Shown piece after piece: positions 1 to 6,365 of a stretch of 6,365 nucleotides of DNA. The position numbers and the translations under genes were made by a program. This DNA comes from Ignavibacteria bacterium UBA961 (GTDB lineage: Bacteria; Bacteroidota; Ignavibacteria; Kapaibacteriales; UBA961): NCBI GenBank assembly GCA_002293005.1, contig DBCJ01000025.1, positions 1 to 6,365 of the forward strand, read 5' to 3'. Position 1 is the stretch's first letter. The number at the start of each line of letters is the position of its first letter. Under the pieces are notes generated by a model. The model was not told the DNA's origin and did no database searches. It saw nothing but the letters and a program-made list of their open reading frames with translations.

Positions 1-1
1 A

Positions 2-253
2 ATCGGGAATCGTTGTTTGATTGGGATGGGTGCAATTGTGCTTGACAATGCAGTGATTGAAGATGAGGCAATTGTAGCCGCCGGTTCTGTTGTCAAACCC
101 GGAATGATTGTTCCATCAGGCATGATGGTGGGAGGCATTCCTGCCAAAATCATCCGAGAAGTCAGATCCGATGAGAAAAAAGGGTTCATTGAAAGTGCCG
201 AACATTATCGCGAGATTTCGGAAAGCTATCGCGAAGAATATGGACAATCATGA
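2..253 (+). CDS. Gamma carbonic anhydrase-like hexapeptide-repeat protein, C-terminal part
   Basis: This is the 3' end of a gene whose start lies before the window; the reading frame is open from base 2. The visible 83 residues begin IGNRCLIGMGAIVLD and show the short-period, Ile/Val/Gly-rich hexapeptide pattern of a left-handed beta-helix. They continue through AIVAAGSVVKPG and VGGIPAKIIREV into a helical tail containing SAEHYREISESYREEY. This order (coil end, PAK-turn, AEHY helix) is typical of the gamma-class carbonic anhydrase/YrdA/PaaY/CaiE group, which forms trimers and binds a metal through histidines. Those histidines would lie mostly upstream, so catalytic competence cannot be judged here. 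The gene ends in TCA TGA, and those six bases also end trpS on the other strand. An acyltransferase of the same fold is the main alternative, but the tail favours the gamma-CA group. Confidence 0.85.
   Translation: MGNRCLIGMGAIVLDNAVIEDEAIVAAGSVVKPGMIVPSGMMVGGIPAKIIREVRSDEKKGFIESAEHYREISESYREEYGQS
248..253. other. Shared palindromic stop site of two convergent genes
   Basis: The hexamer TCATGA is its own reverse complement. On the plus strand it reads Ser-stop for the carbonic anhydrase-like gene, and on the minus strand Ser-stop for trpS. The two coding regions therefore overlap by exactly six bases. I see no hairpin terminator here, and there is no room for one outside coding sequence. Confidence 0.9.
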
Positions 254-1261
254 GGGTTCGACAAATCCTACTTTCTTATAGACTTTTCTTAATGTTTTGA
301 ATGCTTGTCTGCGCGCCTTTTCCGCACCGACCTTTAATAATGCAGACAATTCATCGGGATTTGAGCGTATTTCTTCGAATCGATTTCGAATAGGGGAAAT
401 AAGCTCAGCCACGGCTTCAGCAACCGCTTCCTTGAATGGGGCATAACCTCGACCATTGAATTCATCTGTTATTTCCTGCATGGATTTTCCTGTGGAAATA
501 TGATAGAGCGACATCAAATTTGAAATGCCTGGTCTTTGCTCTGTATCATAGATGATATCCGTACCGGAATCCGTTACTGCTCTTTTGATTTTATTTTTGA
601 TCACTGCATCTGCATCATGCAAAAAGATGCAGGAATTTTGATTGGGGTCTGATTTCGACATCTTCTTGCGTGGTTCCTGCAAACTCATGATGCGAGCTCC
701 TTCCTTGGGAATGAAGGGGTCCGGAACAGCAAAAGTGGGGGAATACAAATGATTGAATCGTTCAGCCAAATTTCTTGTCAATTCAATATGCTGTTTTTGA
801 TCTTCGCCAACCGGTACTAGATCTGCTTGATAGAGCAGAATATCGGCGGCCATCAAAACGGGATAAGAGAATAATCCGACATTCACATTTTCACTATGCT
901 GTTGGGATTTATCCTTGAATTGCGTCATGCGTTGGGCTTCCCCAAAGCCGGTGAAACAATTCAACACCCAAGCAAGTTGAGCATGCTCCGGCACATGAGA
1001 TTGAATGAACAGCGTTGATTGCTCGGTATTGATTCCGCAGGCGGCATACATCGCAACGACATCCACGGAGCGTCTGCGAAGATCGGCCGGAACTTGTCTT
1101 GTGGTGATGGCATGCATGTCGGCAACCATGAAATAGCAGTCATAATCATCTTGCAATTGCACCCAATTCTTAATGGCACCAGCATAATGTCCGATAGTAA
1201 GATCACCACTGGCTTGGATGCCACTCAAAATGATTTTCTTTGATGTATTCTCTGTATTCAT
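248..1261 (-). CDS. trpS: Tryptophan--tRNA ligase (tryptophanyl-tRNA synthetase)
   Basis: This cytoplasmic class I aminoacyl-tRNA synthetase charges tRNA-Trp with tryptophan using ATP. From the ATG at 1261 it is 337 residues, close to the usual bacterial length of about 330-335. The N-terminus carries IILSGIQASGDLTIGHYAG, where TIGHY (residues 22-26) is the HIGH-type ATP site. KMSKS is at residues 200-204, preceded by MSLQEPRK. The middle contains VGEDQKQHIELTRNLAERFN, a typical tryptophan-pocket and helix region. The frame could be extended to a TTG at 1288, but the nine extra residues do not match the family and the ATG fits the usual start. No clear Shine-Dalgarno sequence precedes it. The gene is divergent from the FAD oxidoreductase and convergent with the carbonic anhydrase-like gene, so it is probably transcribed alone. 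No attenuator or T-box leader fits in the short upstream gap. Confidence 0.97.
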   Translation of the reverse strand: MNTENTSKKIILSGIQASGDLTIGHYAGAIKNWVQLQDDYDCYFMVADMHAITTRQVPADLRRRSVDVVAMYAACGINTEQSTLFIQSHVPEHAQLAWVLNCFTGFGEAQRMTQFKDKSQQHSENVNVGLFSYPVLMAADILLYQADLVPVGEDQKQHIELTRNLAERFNHLYSPTFAVPDPFIPKEGARIMSLQEPRKKMSKSDPNQNSCIFLHDADAVIKNKIKRAVTDSGTDIIYDTEQRPGISNLMSLYHISTGKSMQEITDEFNGRGYAPFKEAVAEAVAELISPIRNRFEEIRSNPDELSALLKVGAEKARRQAFKTLRKVYKKVGFVEPS

Positions 1262-1285
1262 GACTGTTTCACCGAAAATGATTCG

Positions 1286-1293
1286 CAAATATA
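1286..1293 (-). promoter_or_regulatory. Possible -7 element of the trpS promoter
   Basis: Read on the minus strand these bases are TATATTTG, an exact match to the TAnnTTTG -7 consensus of Bacteroidota primary-sigma promoters. Transcription would start near 1280, giving a leader of about 20 bases before the trpS ATG at 1261. No good -33 TTTG box is found at the expected distance upstream, so this is only a candidate. Confidence 0.35.
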
Positions 1294-1335
1294 GCCTTTC
1301 GAGTCAATTTTCTCCATGTTTCACCTTCGCTTTTC

Positions 1336-1341
1336 TATAAA
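1336..1341 (+). promoter_or_regulatory. Possible -10 element of the oxidoreductase operon
   Basis: TATAAA lies in the divergent gap just before the oxidoreductase. If used, transcription would begin near 1348. That would make the ATG at 1347 unusable and favour the second in-frame ATG at 1371. No recognisable -35 or -33 box lies at the proper distance, so support is weak. Confidence 0.22.
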
Positions 1342-1346
1342 GTGGA

Positions 1347-2537
1347 ATGAAAATTGCACAAGTACGACATATGAGTATAACAACATTTCATGCAGTCGCA
1401 GATTCACCGATCCAAAGCTATTGGGAATATACAGCATTTACGGAAGTGGATATTTGCATTGTCGGTGCCGGCATCATTGGTCTGTCAACCGCATTGGAAT
1501 GCAGAGAAAAATTTCCTTCTGCAAACATAACGATAGTGGAACAGGCGCCGCATGGACATGGCGCAACGACAAGAAATGCAGGTTTTGCATGTTTCGGAAG
1601 TGCAACCGAGTTATTACATGATGTAGATGCATTTGGTCATAATCACGCTTTTGAAATTGCCAATGAACGATATCTTGGATTGCAGAAGCTCTTGCAAAGA
1701 TGTTCGCCTGAGTCCATCAAATATGAACATTTGGGTGGAGCGGAATTAATTCGAGCGAGTGAATTGCATATGCTCGATAGACTTTCAGAGATGAATGCAC
1801 TTGCGAAAGAAATCACCGGTGATTCTGAGACTTATGTTTTGCTAAGTAAGGAAGAGCAAGAATCTCTTGGCTTTTCGACAGCCGTGAAAGCAGTGATCAT
1901 GAATAAGCATGAAGGTCAATTGCATAGCGGACATCTTCATGCCACGCTAGAGCGTTTGGCTCGTGAAGCAGATATTCGCATTGAGTTTGGAAGCAAAGTG
2001 ATGTCCATACAAGATGATCATCAGGCAATTGCCATGATTTCTTGTCCGATTGGTGATTATGTATTGAAGGCAAAAGCAATCATCTTGGCAAATAATGCGA
2101 GCATTCCTCTTTTGGCTTCGGAATTTCCGATAAAGCCGGGAAGAGGACAAGTGATTGTAACATCACCGATAGAAGATTTGTCATTCCAAGGTGCCTATCA
2201 CATTGAAGAAGGATTCTACTATTTCAGATCGCTTGGTAATCGCATTTTGCTTGGAGGTGGCAGGAATCTGGATTTTCAGACAGAAGAAACCTATGAATTC
2301 GGACATACCGATCTTGTGATGAATGCACTTGAAACATTATTGAGAGATATAATCATTCCCGGAAAGGAATATGCGATTGACTATGCATGGTCCGGATTGA
2401 TGGGATTCACGCCGAATAAAAAACCAATTGTTTCCAATGTGTCTGATCATGTGTATTGTGCATTTGGATGCAATGGAATGGGCGTGGCACTTGGATCTCG
2501 CATAGCGCAGTCAATCACTCAACTCATTACGGTTTGA
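1347..2537 (+). CDS. FAD-dependent oxidoreductase, DAO (D-amino acid oxidase/glycine oxidase-like) family
   Basis: This is a probable cytoplasmic flavoenzyme oxidising a small amine or amino acid; the substrate is not readable from sequence. The dinucleotide-binding strand reads ICIVGAGIIGLSTALE, with G40-x-G42-x-x-G45. The second-strand acidic residue that binds the FAD ribose is E65, in TIVEQ. Then come TTRNAGFACFGS (residues 74-85), GRGQVIV, GGGR (303-306), W348-SGLMGFTPNKKPIV and the C-terminal G374-CNGMG. This is the usual order for DAO-fold enzymes such as glycine oxidase and gamma-glutamylputrescine oxidase. The length of 396 residues is normal for the family. The start is uncertain: the ATG at 1371 gives 388 residues and still leaves the SYWEY lead-in that Bacteroidota relatives carry before the Rossmann strand. 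No thiamine genes are adjacent, so a ThiO role is not supported. It is the first gene of a three-gene operon. Confidence 0.88.
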   Translation: MKIAQVRHMSITTFHAVADSPIQSYWEYTAFTEVDICIVGAGIIGLSTALECREKFPSANITIVEQAPHGHGATTRNAGFACFGSATELLHDVDAFGHNHAFEIANERYLGLQKLLQRCSPESIKYEHLGGAELIRASELHMLDRLSEMNALAKEITGDSETYVLLSKEEQESLGFSTAVKAVIMNKHEGQLHSGHLHATLERLAREADIRIEFGSKVMSIQDDHQAIAMISCPIGDYVLKAKAIILANNASIPLLASEFPIKPGRGQVIVTSPIEDLSFQGAYHIEEGFYYFRSLGNRILLGGGRNLDFQTEETYEFGHTDLVMNALETLLRDIIIPGKEYAIDYAWSGLMGFTPNKKPIVSNVSDHVYCAFGCNGMGVALGSRIAQSITQLITV

Positions 2538-2540
2538 TGG

Positions 2541-3473
2541 ATGAATACCGTATTTGTCGCATATCTCATATTGATTTCACTTGGCATAGTTTGGAGATTC
2601 ATCCCTGGTGTTCCATCGCCAATTATCATGCGAAATGCAATCAGTTCATTGGTGATTCAAATTTTGCTTCCATTGCTCACAATATCAGTGATAGCAAAAG
2701 CCCCAATGACAGATGCAATTTGGCAGATTCCCTTTACGGCGATAGCCGTGACAATTGGATGTCTGCTCACTGCATGGCTTGTATATGCGGGTTTGAGAAA
2801 AACCTTGCTGAACAATATGAGCGATGCAACAATGGGAAGTTTGATCATTGGATCAACTTGGTGTAATGCGACATATTTGGGCTTGCCCATCATCACCGGA
2901 ATTTTTGGTGAGGAAATGTCATTCATTCCTGTGCTCTATGATGTATTGGCACTCACTCCATTACTATGGACTCTAGGCGTTTTCATTGCAGGATATTTTC
3001 GAGGAGATGAACAATCGCATGGTGAAAGGATGCGAGAATCTTGGCTGAAAATACTGCGACTACCACCGATTTATGCAGTGATTATTGGTTTGGCATTAAA
3101 ATTTTCATCTGTGCAAATTCCTGATATACTTCTTCATGTTTCGGAAATTGTCGGAAAGGCAGTGCCTCCCATCATGATGATTTCCGTGGGAATGGCATTG
3201 ACATTGCCGAAATGGAAATCGTTGCTGATTCTCATTCCGGGAAGCATCATTCGACTATTCATTGGTCCTGCTTTGGCTTCACTGTGCATAGTGTTTTTTG
3301 GTATGCACAACACTATTGGTGAAGCATTGATCATAGAGTCAGGCATGCCAACTATGGTTCTGACATTGGCTTTGATAGACATGTATGATTTGGATGCTGA
3401 GATTCTATCGCATCTGATTGCATTCACCACGATTAGTTCATTCATCACATTGCAGTTTCACTTGCTTTCATGA
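2541..3473 (+). CDS. AEC-family (auxin efflux carrier-like) membrane transporter
   Basis: This is a 310-residue, highly hydrophobic inner-membrane protein with about ten membrane segments in two halves split by a charged cytoplasmic stretch around residues 155-170 (RGDEQSHGERMRE). The first half contains N109-ATYLGLP, the asparagine/glycine/proline motif where the AEC helix is broken. The second half contains the matching ESGMPTMVLTLALIDMYDLD near the C-terminus, followed by a final helix. AEC carriers move malate, malonate, other organic acids or amino-acid-like compounds; direction and substrate cannot be inferred here. It starts three bases after the oxidoreductase stop without a visible ribosome site, so translation is probably coupled. 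Its own stop overlaps the next start as ATGA. An ATG at 2537 overlapping the upstream stop opens a different frame that shadows this gene, and was not used. Confidence 0.9.
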   Translation: MNTVFVAYLILISLGIVWRFIPGVPSPIIMRNAISSLVIQILLPLLTISVIAKAPMTDAIWQIPFTAIAVTIGCLLTAWLVYAGLRKTLLNNMSDATMGSLIIGSTWCNATYLGLPIITGIFGEEMSFIPVLYDVLALTPLLWTLGVFIAGYFRGDEQSHGERMRESWLKILRLPPIYAVIIGLALKFSSVQIPDILLHVSEIVGKAVPPIMMISVGMALTLPKWKSLLILIPGSIIRLFIGPALASLCIVFFGMHNTIGEALIIESGMPTMVLTLALIDMYDLDAEILSHLIAFTTISSFITLQFHLLS

Positions 3474-5101
3474 AAAAAACACTTTTGATATTCATGGCTT
3501 TCATCGGTTTGACCGCCGGTGCAATCGCATTTAAATTCTCCGATCAGGAATTGTTTCAGAGAATCACGAATGCGATGGACTTATTTGGTTCGGTATTCCG
3601 TGAGGTGACCTTACATTATGTTGACCCCGTGGACCCCATGAAATTCGTGAATGATGGAACCAAAGCAATGCTTTCATCGCTCGATCCATACTCAGAGATA
3701 TTGGATGATAGCGGGGAAGATGATATGGAATTGCTATCTACAAATTCCTATACGGGATTTGGCATGATCATCGGAATCATTGATGACATGCAAACTGTCA
3801 TCGACATTTATCCGGGATATTCTGCGGAAAAGAATGGACTAAAACCGGGCGATAGAATCTGTTATGTGGATACCACCTTTGTTCTCTATGACACAACCAA
3901 TCTCATTAGATCATATAGTCGGGGCACCGTAGGTGGTAAGGTTGCCATGAAGATTCTTCGATCCGGAAAATCTGATACCATTCATGCAGTGCTCACCAGA
4001 GAAATCATTCGCGTGAAATCACTTGGTTTATCCGGGATGGTGAATGACAGCATCGGTTATATCAAAATTGAAAGATTCTCCGCCAGCACAAAAGATGAAA
4101 TGAAAAGAGCATTGGCACAATTCAGAAGGGAGTATCCAAAATTTGCCGGTCTCATGCTAGATTTGCGTGGGAATCCAGGCGGATTATTGGAGTCTGCAGT
4201 TGATGTATGCGATTTTTTCGTGCCGATGAAATCCACAATTGTAATGACAAGAGGCAGAGATGCCGAGCAAGAGCGAACCTATCTTTCGCAGTTTCAACCG
4301 CAAGAACCGAATATCCCGCTCGCGGTATTAATCGATGGAGAAAGTGCAAGTGCAAGTGAAGTTGTTGCCGGAGCCATCCAGGATTTGGATCGTGGTGTCA
4401 TACTTGGATCGCGTTCTTTCGGAAAAGGCTTGGTGCAAACAGTGATGTCTCTACCATCAAACAAGTCATTGAAATTGACAACCGCAAGATATTATACACC
4501 CTCGGGTAGATGCATTCAGAAATTGCCTACATATAATGAAGATGTCAAGATTGAAGGCAAAGAAGTGGAATTCAAAACTGCGAATGGTCGTCCCGTGACC
4601 TCAAGACATGGAATCGATCCAGACACAATGCTAAGCGAATATTCCAATGCACAAATGCTCAATGTACTTGAAGAAGAACAATTGCTCTTCCGATTTGTAA
4701 ATGAATACTGTGCAAATATTGACACACTGTCCAAAGACTGGAAAGCCGGAGACAAAGAATTCAAGAAATTACAGGCATGGCTTCTCAAACAAGATGATTT
4801 CAGTATTCCTGAACCATATGCACTTTTGGAGAATTCTGATATTATTGCCCATAGAAATGGATATTCAATTGGTTTTTCAAATTCGGTGAAAAAGGTATTG
4901 AAAGGTGCAAAAAAGGACTTCTTGAAGGGATTGTCAGTATATCGTCCCGAGATTTTACGAAAATTGACAATACTCATGCAATCCAGATATAGAACATCCA
5001 AAGAAATGACATCGCTATTATTCACTTATGACCAATTAATAGTGAAATCTGCCATGATATTATCCGGTAAACCATATCGAGAACTATTGTCACCACAATG
5101 A
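3470..5101 (+). CDS. S41 carboxyl-terminal processing protease with PDZ domain
   Basis: This exported serine protease of the CtpA/CtpB/Prc family trims C-termini of envelope proteins. Residues 1-20 form a Sec signal peptide or anchor (MKK, hydrophobic core, A18-I-A20). A helical segment with SSLDPYSEIL precedes a PDZ domain at about 90-175, with G96-F-G98 as the peptide-binding loop and GLKPGDRI at 123-130. The protease core follows: DLRGNPGG at 231-238, DGESASASE at 289-297 and SFGKGLVQ at 316-323. By the 25-residue Ser-Lys spacing known in CtpB, the catalytic pair is S294 and K319, with Q323 assisting; all are intact. RYYTPSGR (340-347) closes the core. About 150 residues of mostly helical tail follow, ending YRELLSPQ, as in Bacteroidota-type relatives. 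The total of 543 residues fits that subgroup. The ATG overlaps the transporter stop by four bases. Confidence 0.95.
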   Translation: MKKTLLIFMAFIGLTAGAIAFKFSDQELFQRITNAMDLFGSVFREVTLHYVDPVDPMKFVNDGTKAMLSSLDPYSEILDDSGEDDMELLSTNSYTGFGMIIGIIDDMQTVIDIYPGYSAEKNGLKPGDRICYVDTTFVLYDTTNLIRSYSRGTVGGKVAMKILRSGKSDTIHAVLTREIIRVKSLGLSGMVNDSIGYIKIERFSASTKDEMKRALAQFRREYPKFAGLMLDLRGNPGGLLESAVDVCDFFVPMKSTIVMTRGRDAEQERTYLSQFQPQEPNIPLAVLIDGESASASEVVAGAIQDLDRGVILGSRSFGKGLVQTVMSLPSNKSLKLTTARYYTPSGRCIQKLPTYNEDVKIEGKEVEFKTANGRPVTSRHGIDPDTMLSEYSNAQMLNVLEEEQLLFRFVNEYCANIDTLSKDWKAGDKEFKKLQAWLLKQDDFSIPEPYALLENSDIIAHRNGYSIGFSNSVKKVLKGAKKDFLKGLSVYRPEILRKLTILMQSRYRTSKEMTSLLFTYDQLIVKSAMILSGKPYRELLSPQ

Positions 5102-5196
5102 TATTGAATGTAAATACATAAACTTTTCACTTACTCTCAATTTTGGCAAGTAGTTTGCTTTAGATATATACAAAAGTTATTTATACGGGTTTATTC
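5102..5196. other. Intergenic gap between the S41 protease and the barrel gene
   Basis: This AT-rich spacer holds the candidate promoter listed separately. It also holds a weak inverted repeat (GCAA, five-base loop, TTGC, near 5147-5159) whose stem is too short to call a terminator. I see no strong factor-independent terminator for the upstream operon and no RNA gene. Some readthrough into the barrel gene is therefore possible. Confidence 0.5.
5143..5170 (+). promoter_or_regulatory. Possible promoter of the barrel/cysteine-array gene
   Basis: TTGGCA at 5143-5148 and TATATA at 5165-5170 are separated by 16 bases, a reasonable primary-sigma -35/-10 pair. Transcription would start near 5177, leaving a leader of about 20 bases before the ATG at 5197. 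A TAnnTTTG box is not present here, so if the organism uses only Bacteroidota-type promoters this call is weaker. A small inverted repeat overlaps the -35 side. Confidence 0.4.
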
Positions 5197-6365
5197 ATGA
5201 AAAAACTAGCTTACTTTTTTCTCTTTATCCTCTGTTTTGGGCAAAGCTTTGATTTGCGTGGACAATTCATTGCTGATAGATTTACCAATCGACCTCTTAC
5301 CTTGATGAATGATGCAACTTCTGTTGGTTGGAATCCTGCCGTACTTGGCATGACCGGCAAAACAGATGTTGTTCTTGTTGTTCCTTATGACAGATCATGG
5401 CAAAACACAAGATTGATCGGAGCATTTGCCTCTTCGCAAGGTGTGGGTTTGGGATATACTTCAGTGAGACATGAAAGACTTCCCGACTTATCATATGTCC
5501 CATTTAGTTTTTATGGCGGTGTCGGATCCAAGATTCCTGGATATAATGTCTGGGCCGGAGCATCATTCAGATATTCAGAATTTGGCGGACGAACAGTTCG
5601 CTATAGCGGATCTTTGATTTATAATCCATATGATAAATTATACCTCTCAGCCGGTATGTCTAATTTGTATTCTGTTGATACAAGAGACATGGTATATCAA
5701 GCTTCTGCAACATATTCGCTTCTCGACTGGCTAACCATGCATGGTAGATTGCAATATTGTGCAGAAAATCCAATTTTTTGGGGTGAAAAATACTCCTCAG
5801 AATTTGGTATTGTCGCGGCAATCAACAAAAAGAGAATCATTTCCTCTTTCTCTGTTAATCCAGTGGCTAGAGAAGCAAGATTCGGACTCGAAGTTGCATT
5901 TGATGTATTCTCAATCGGTGTCTTAAGCGAAGGCTCAACACTGAATACACCTAGCGGCAGATTCAATGGTGGAAATATTCTCCTGAGAGTGAATCACGAT
6001 TCAATATATGCCAATGAACATTATCGTTGTGTAAAAGATGATTGTAAGTCCGAACAATGTGAAGTCATTGAAAAATGCTCGAAGCGTGAATGTTTAGGTA
6101 TCCGTTGTAAAGAAGCAGTATACCCTGCATATCGATGCATTAGAGTACAATGTCCTGGTACATCATGTACACGCTTTGAGTGCGATGGATTAACATGTGG
6201 TGATTGCTATAAAACAACTACTATATCAGTTGAAAAGAAAATCACTACTTCAATCACAGGAAATTGTGCTGACTGTAGTTCCAAAACAGTGATTATTAAG
6301 GATACAATCATTCGAGATGATCATGAAACCTCAGGTGGCGGAACCTCAGGTGGCGGAACTTCAGG
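5197..6365 (+). CDS. Secreted beta-barrel-like protein with cysteine-pentad array and Gly/Thr/Ser linker, 3' end missing
   Basis: The frame is open from the ATG at 5197 to the window edge (389 full codons), so the C-terminus is not seen. Residues 1-23 are a Sec signal peptide (MKK, then AYFFLFILCFG). Cys13 follows Leu, so it is not a lipobox. Residues 24-275 resemble an outer-membrane barrel: N46-PAVLG matches the NPAxLG motif near the N-terminus of PorV/FadL-like proteins. Alternating Tyr/Phe/Gly-rich strands follow, such as WAGASFRYSEFGG and KLYLSAGMSNLYS. Residues 278-360 hold fourteen cysteines, mostly five residues apart, and residues 378 onward are a GGGTS linker. Both other plus-strand frames hit stops just after the first cysteine codon, so the array is not a frameshift artefact. 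It is probably cell-surface or outer-membrane, with the array and linker carrying a further domain. I do not recognise a family for the whole protein. No Shine-Dalgarno sequence is visible. Confidence 0.8.
   Translation, partial: MKKLAYFFLFILCFGQSFDLRGQFIADRFTNRPLTLMNDATSVGWNPAVLGMTGKTDVVLVVPYDRSWQNTRLIGAFASSQGVGLGYTSVRHERLPDLSYVPFSFYGGVGSKIPGYNVWAGASFRYSEFGGRTVRYSGSLIYNPYDKLYLSAGMSNLYSVDTRDMVYQASATYSLLDWLTMHGRLQYCAENPIFWGEKYSSEFGIVAAINKKRIISSFSVNPVAREARFGLEVAFDVFSIGVLSEGSTLNTPSGRFNGGNILLRVNHDSIYANEHYRCVKDDCKSEQCEVIEKCSKRECLGIRCKEAVYPAYRCIRVQCPGTSCTRFECDGLTCGDCYKTTTISVEKKITTSITGNCADCSSKTVIIKDTIIRDDHETSGGGTSGGGTS
6028..6276 (+). repeat. Cysteine-pentad array, two related modules
   Basis: Cysteines fall at residues 278, 283, 288, 294, 299, 304, 314, 319, 324, 329, 334, 337, 357 and 360 of the barrel protein. 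From 294 to 334 every fifth position is Cys except 309, which is Tyr. Two halves align 36 residues apart: YRC-V-K-x-x-C-x4-C at 276-288 and YRC-I-R-x-x-C-x4-C at 312-324. This indicates an internal duplication covering 6028-6108 and 6136-6207. A CGDC (334-337) and a CADC (357-360) follow, the only close CxxC pairs. Known cysteine-rich arrays of this density are either disulfide-stabilised extracellular modules or metal binders; I cannot tell which applies. Confidence 0.75.
6327..6365 (+). repeat. 15-base tandem repeat encoding a Gly/Thr/Ser linker
   Basis: The unit AACCTCAGGTGGCGG occurs at 6327-6341 and 6342-6356, and again as nine bases at 6357-6365 with one C-to-T change. It runs into the window edge. 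It is in frame and encodes T-S-G-G-G units from residue 378 on. A flexible, probably extracellular linker is likely. The 15-base period keeps the frame whatever the copy number, so the linker length could vary between strains. Confidence 0.85.

Noticed and set aside
1286..1288. TTG start giving a longer trpS product
   Set aside because: The nine added residues do not resemble the family N-terminus, and the ATG at 1261 places the HIGH-type motif at its usual distance.
2456..2866. 136-codon plus-strand frame spanning the oxidoreductase/transporter junction
   Set aside because: Both flanking genes are supported by family motifs in their own frames. This frame overlaps them and yields a Cys/His/Asn-rich protein without any domain pattern.
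4341..4359. Six-base direct repeats (AAGTGC) at the protease active site
   Set aside because: They encode the conserved Ser-Ala-Ser-Ala-Ser motif, so protein constraint explains the repetition.
4516..5025. 169-codon open frame on the minus strand inside the S41 protease gene
   Set aside because: It lies fully inside a strongly supported gene, has no recognisable motif and shows a Ser/Asn/Phe-rich composition expected from antisense reading.
5147..5159. Inverted repeat GCAA/TTGC as a terminator or operator
   Set aside because: A four- to five-base stem with low GC content is too weak and is expected by chance in AT-rich DNA.
5233..5235. Cys13 of the barrel protein as a lipoprotein attachment site
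   Set aside because: The residue before it is Leu, not Gly/Ala/Ser, and it sits inside the hydrophobic core rather than at its end.
5297..5966. Two short minus-strand open frames (5297-5503 and 5697-5966) under the barrel gene
   Set aside because: The plus frame is open for the whole stretch and has a signal peptide and barrel features; the minus frames have none.

Overview
The window looks like chromosomal DNA from a Gram-negative member of the Bacteroidota/Chlorobi/Kapabacteria (FCB) assemblage. This is inferred from four things. No start codon has a convincing Shine-Dalgarno sequence. A TAnnTTTG-type -7 element precedes trpS. The FAD oxidoreductase (SYWE lead-in, TRNAGFACFGS motif) and the S41 protease (long helical C-terminal tail ending in an RY..., YRELLS pattern) resemble the forms I know from this group. 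The last gene starts like an outer-membrane beta-barrel of the PorV/FadL-like kind. No genus can be named from the sequence alone.

Layout. Bases 2-253 (+) are the 3' end of a gamma-class carbonic anhydrase-like left-handed beta-helix protein. It converges on trpS (-, 248-1261), and the two genes stop inside one shared palindrome, TCATGA. An 85-base divergent gap (1262-1346) separates trpS from a tight three-gene plus-strand operon. That operon holds a DAO-family FAD oxidoreductase (1347-2537), an AEC-family membrane transporter (2541-3473) and a secreted S41 carboxyl-terminal processing protease (3470-5101). The spacing is 3 bases between the first two genes and a 4-base ATGA overlap between the second and third. 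A 95-base gap with a plausible promoter leads to the last gene (5197 to the window edge, incomplete).

The last gene is the most unusual. It encodes a signal peptide, about 250 residues with beta-barrel character, and then a cysteine array in which Cys recurs every fifth residue. The array appears to be an internally duplicated module of about 36 residues. It is followed by a Gly/Gly/Gly/Thr/Ser linker encoded by a 15-base tandem repeat that runs off the window. I do not recognise the cysteine array as any named domain.

The first two operon genes could link uptake or export of a small organic or amino acid to its oxidation, with a periplasmic protease translated from the same message. That functional link is inference; only the tight packing is seen. 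There are no RNA genes, insertion sequences or CRISPR arrays that I can support.
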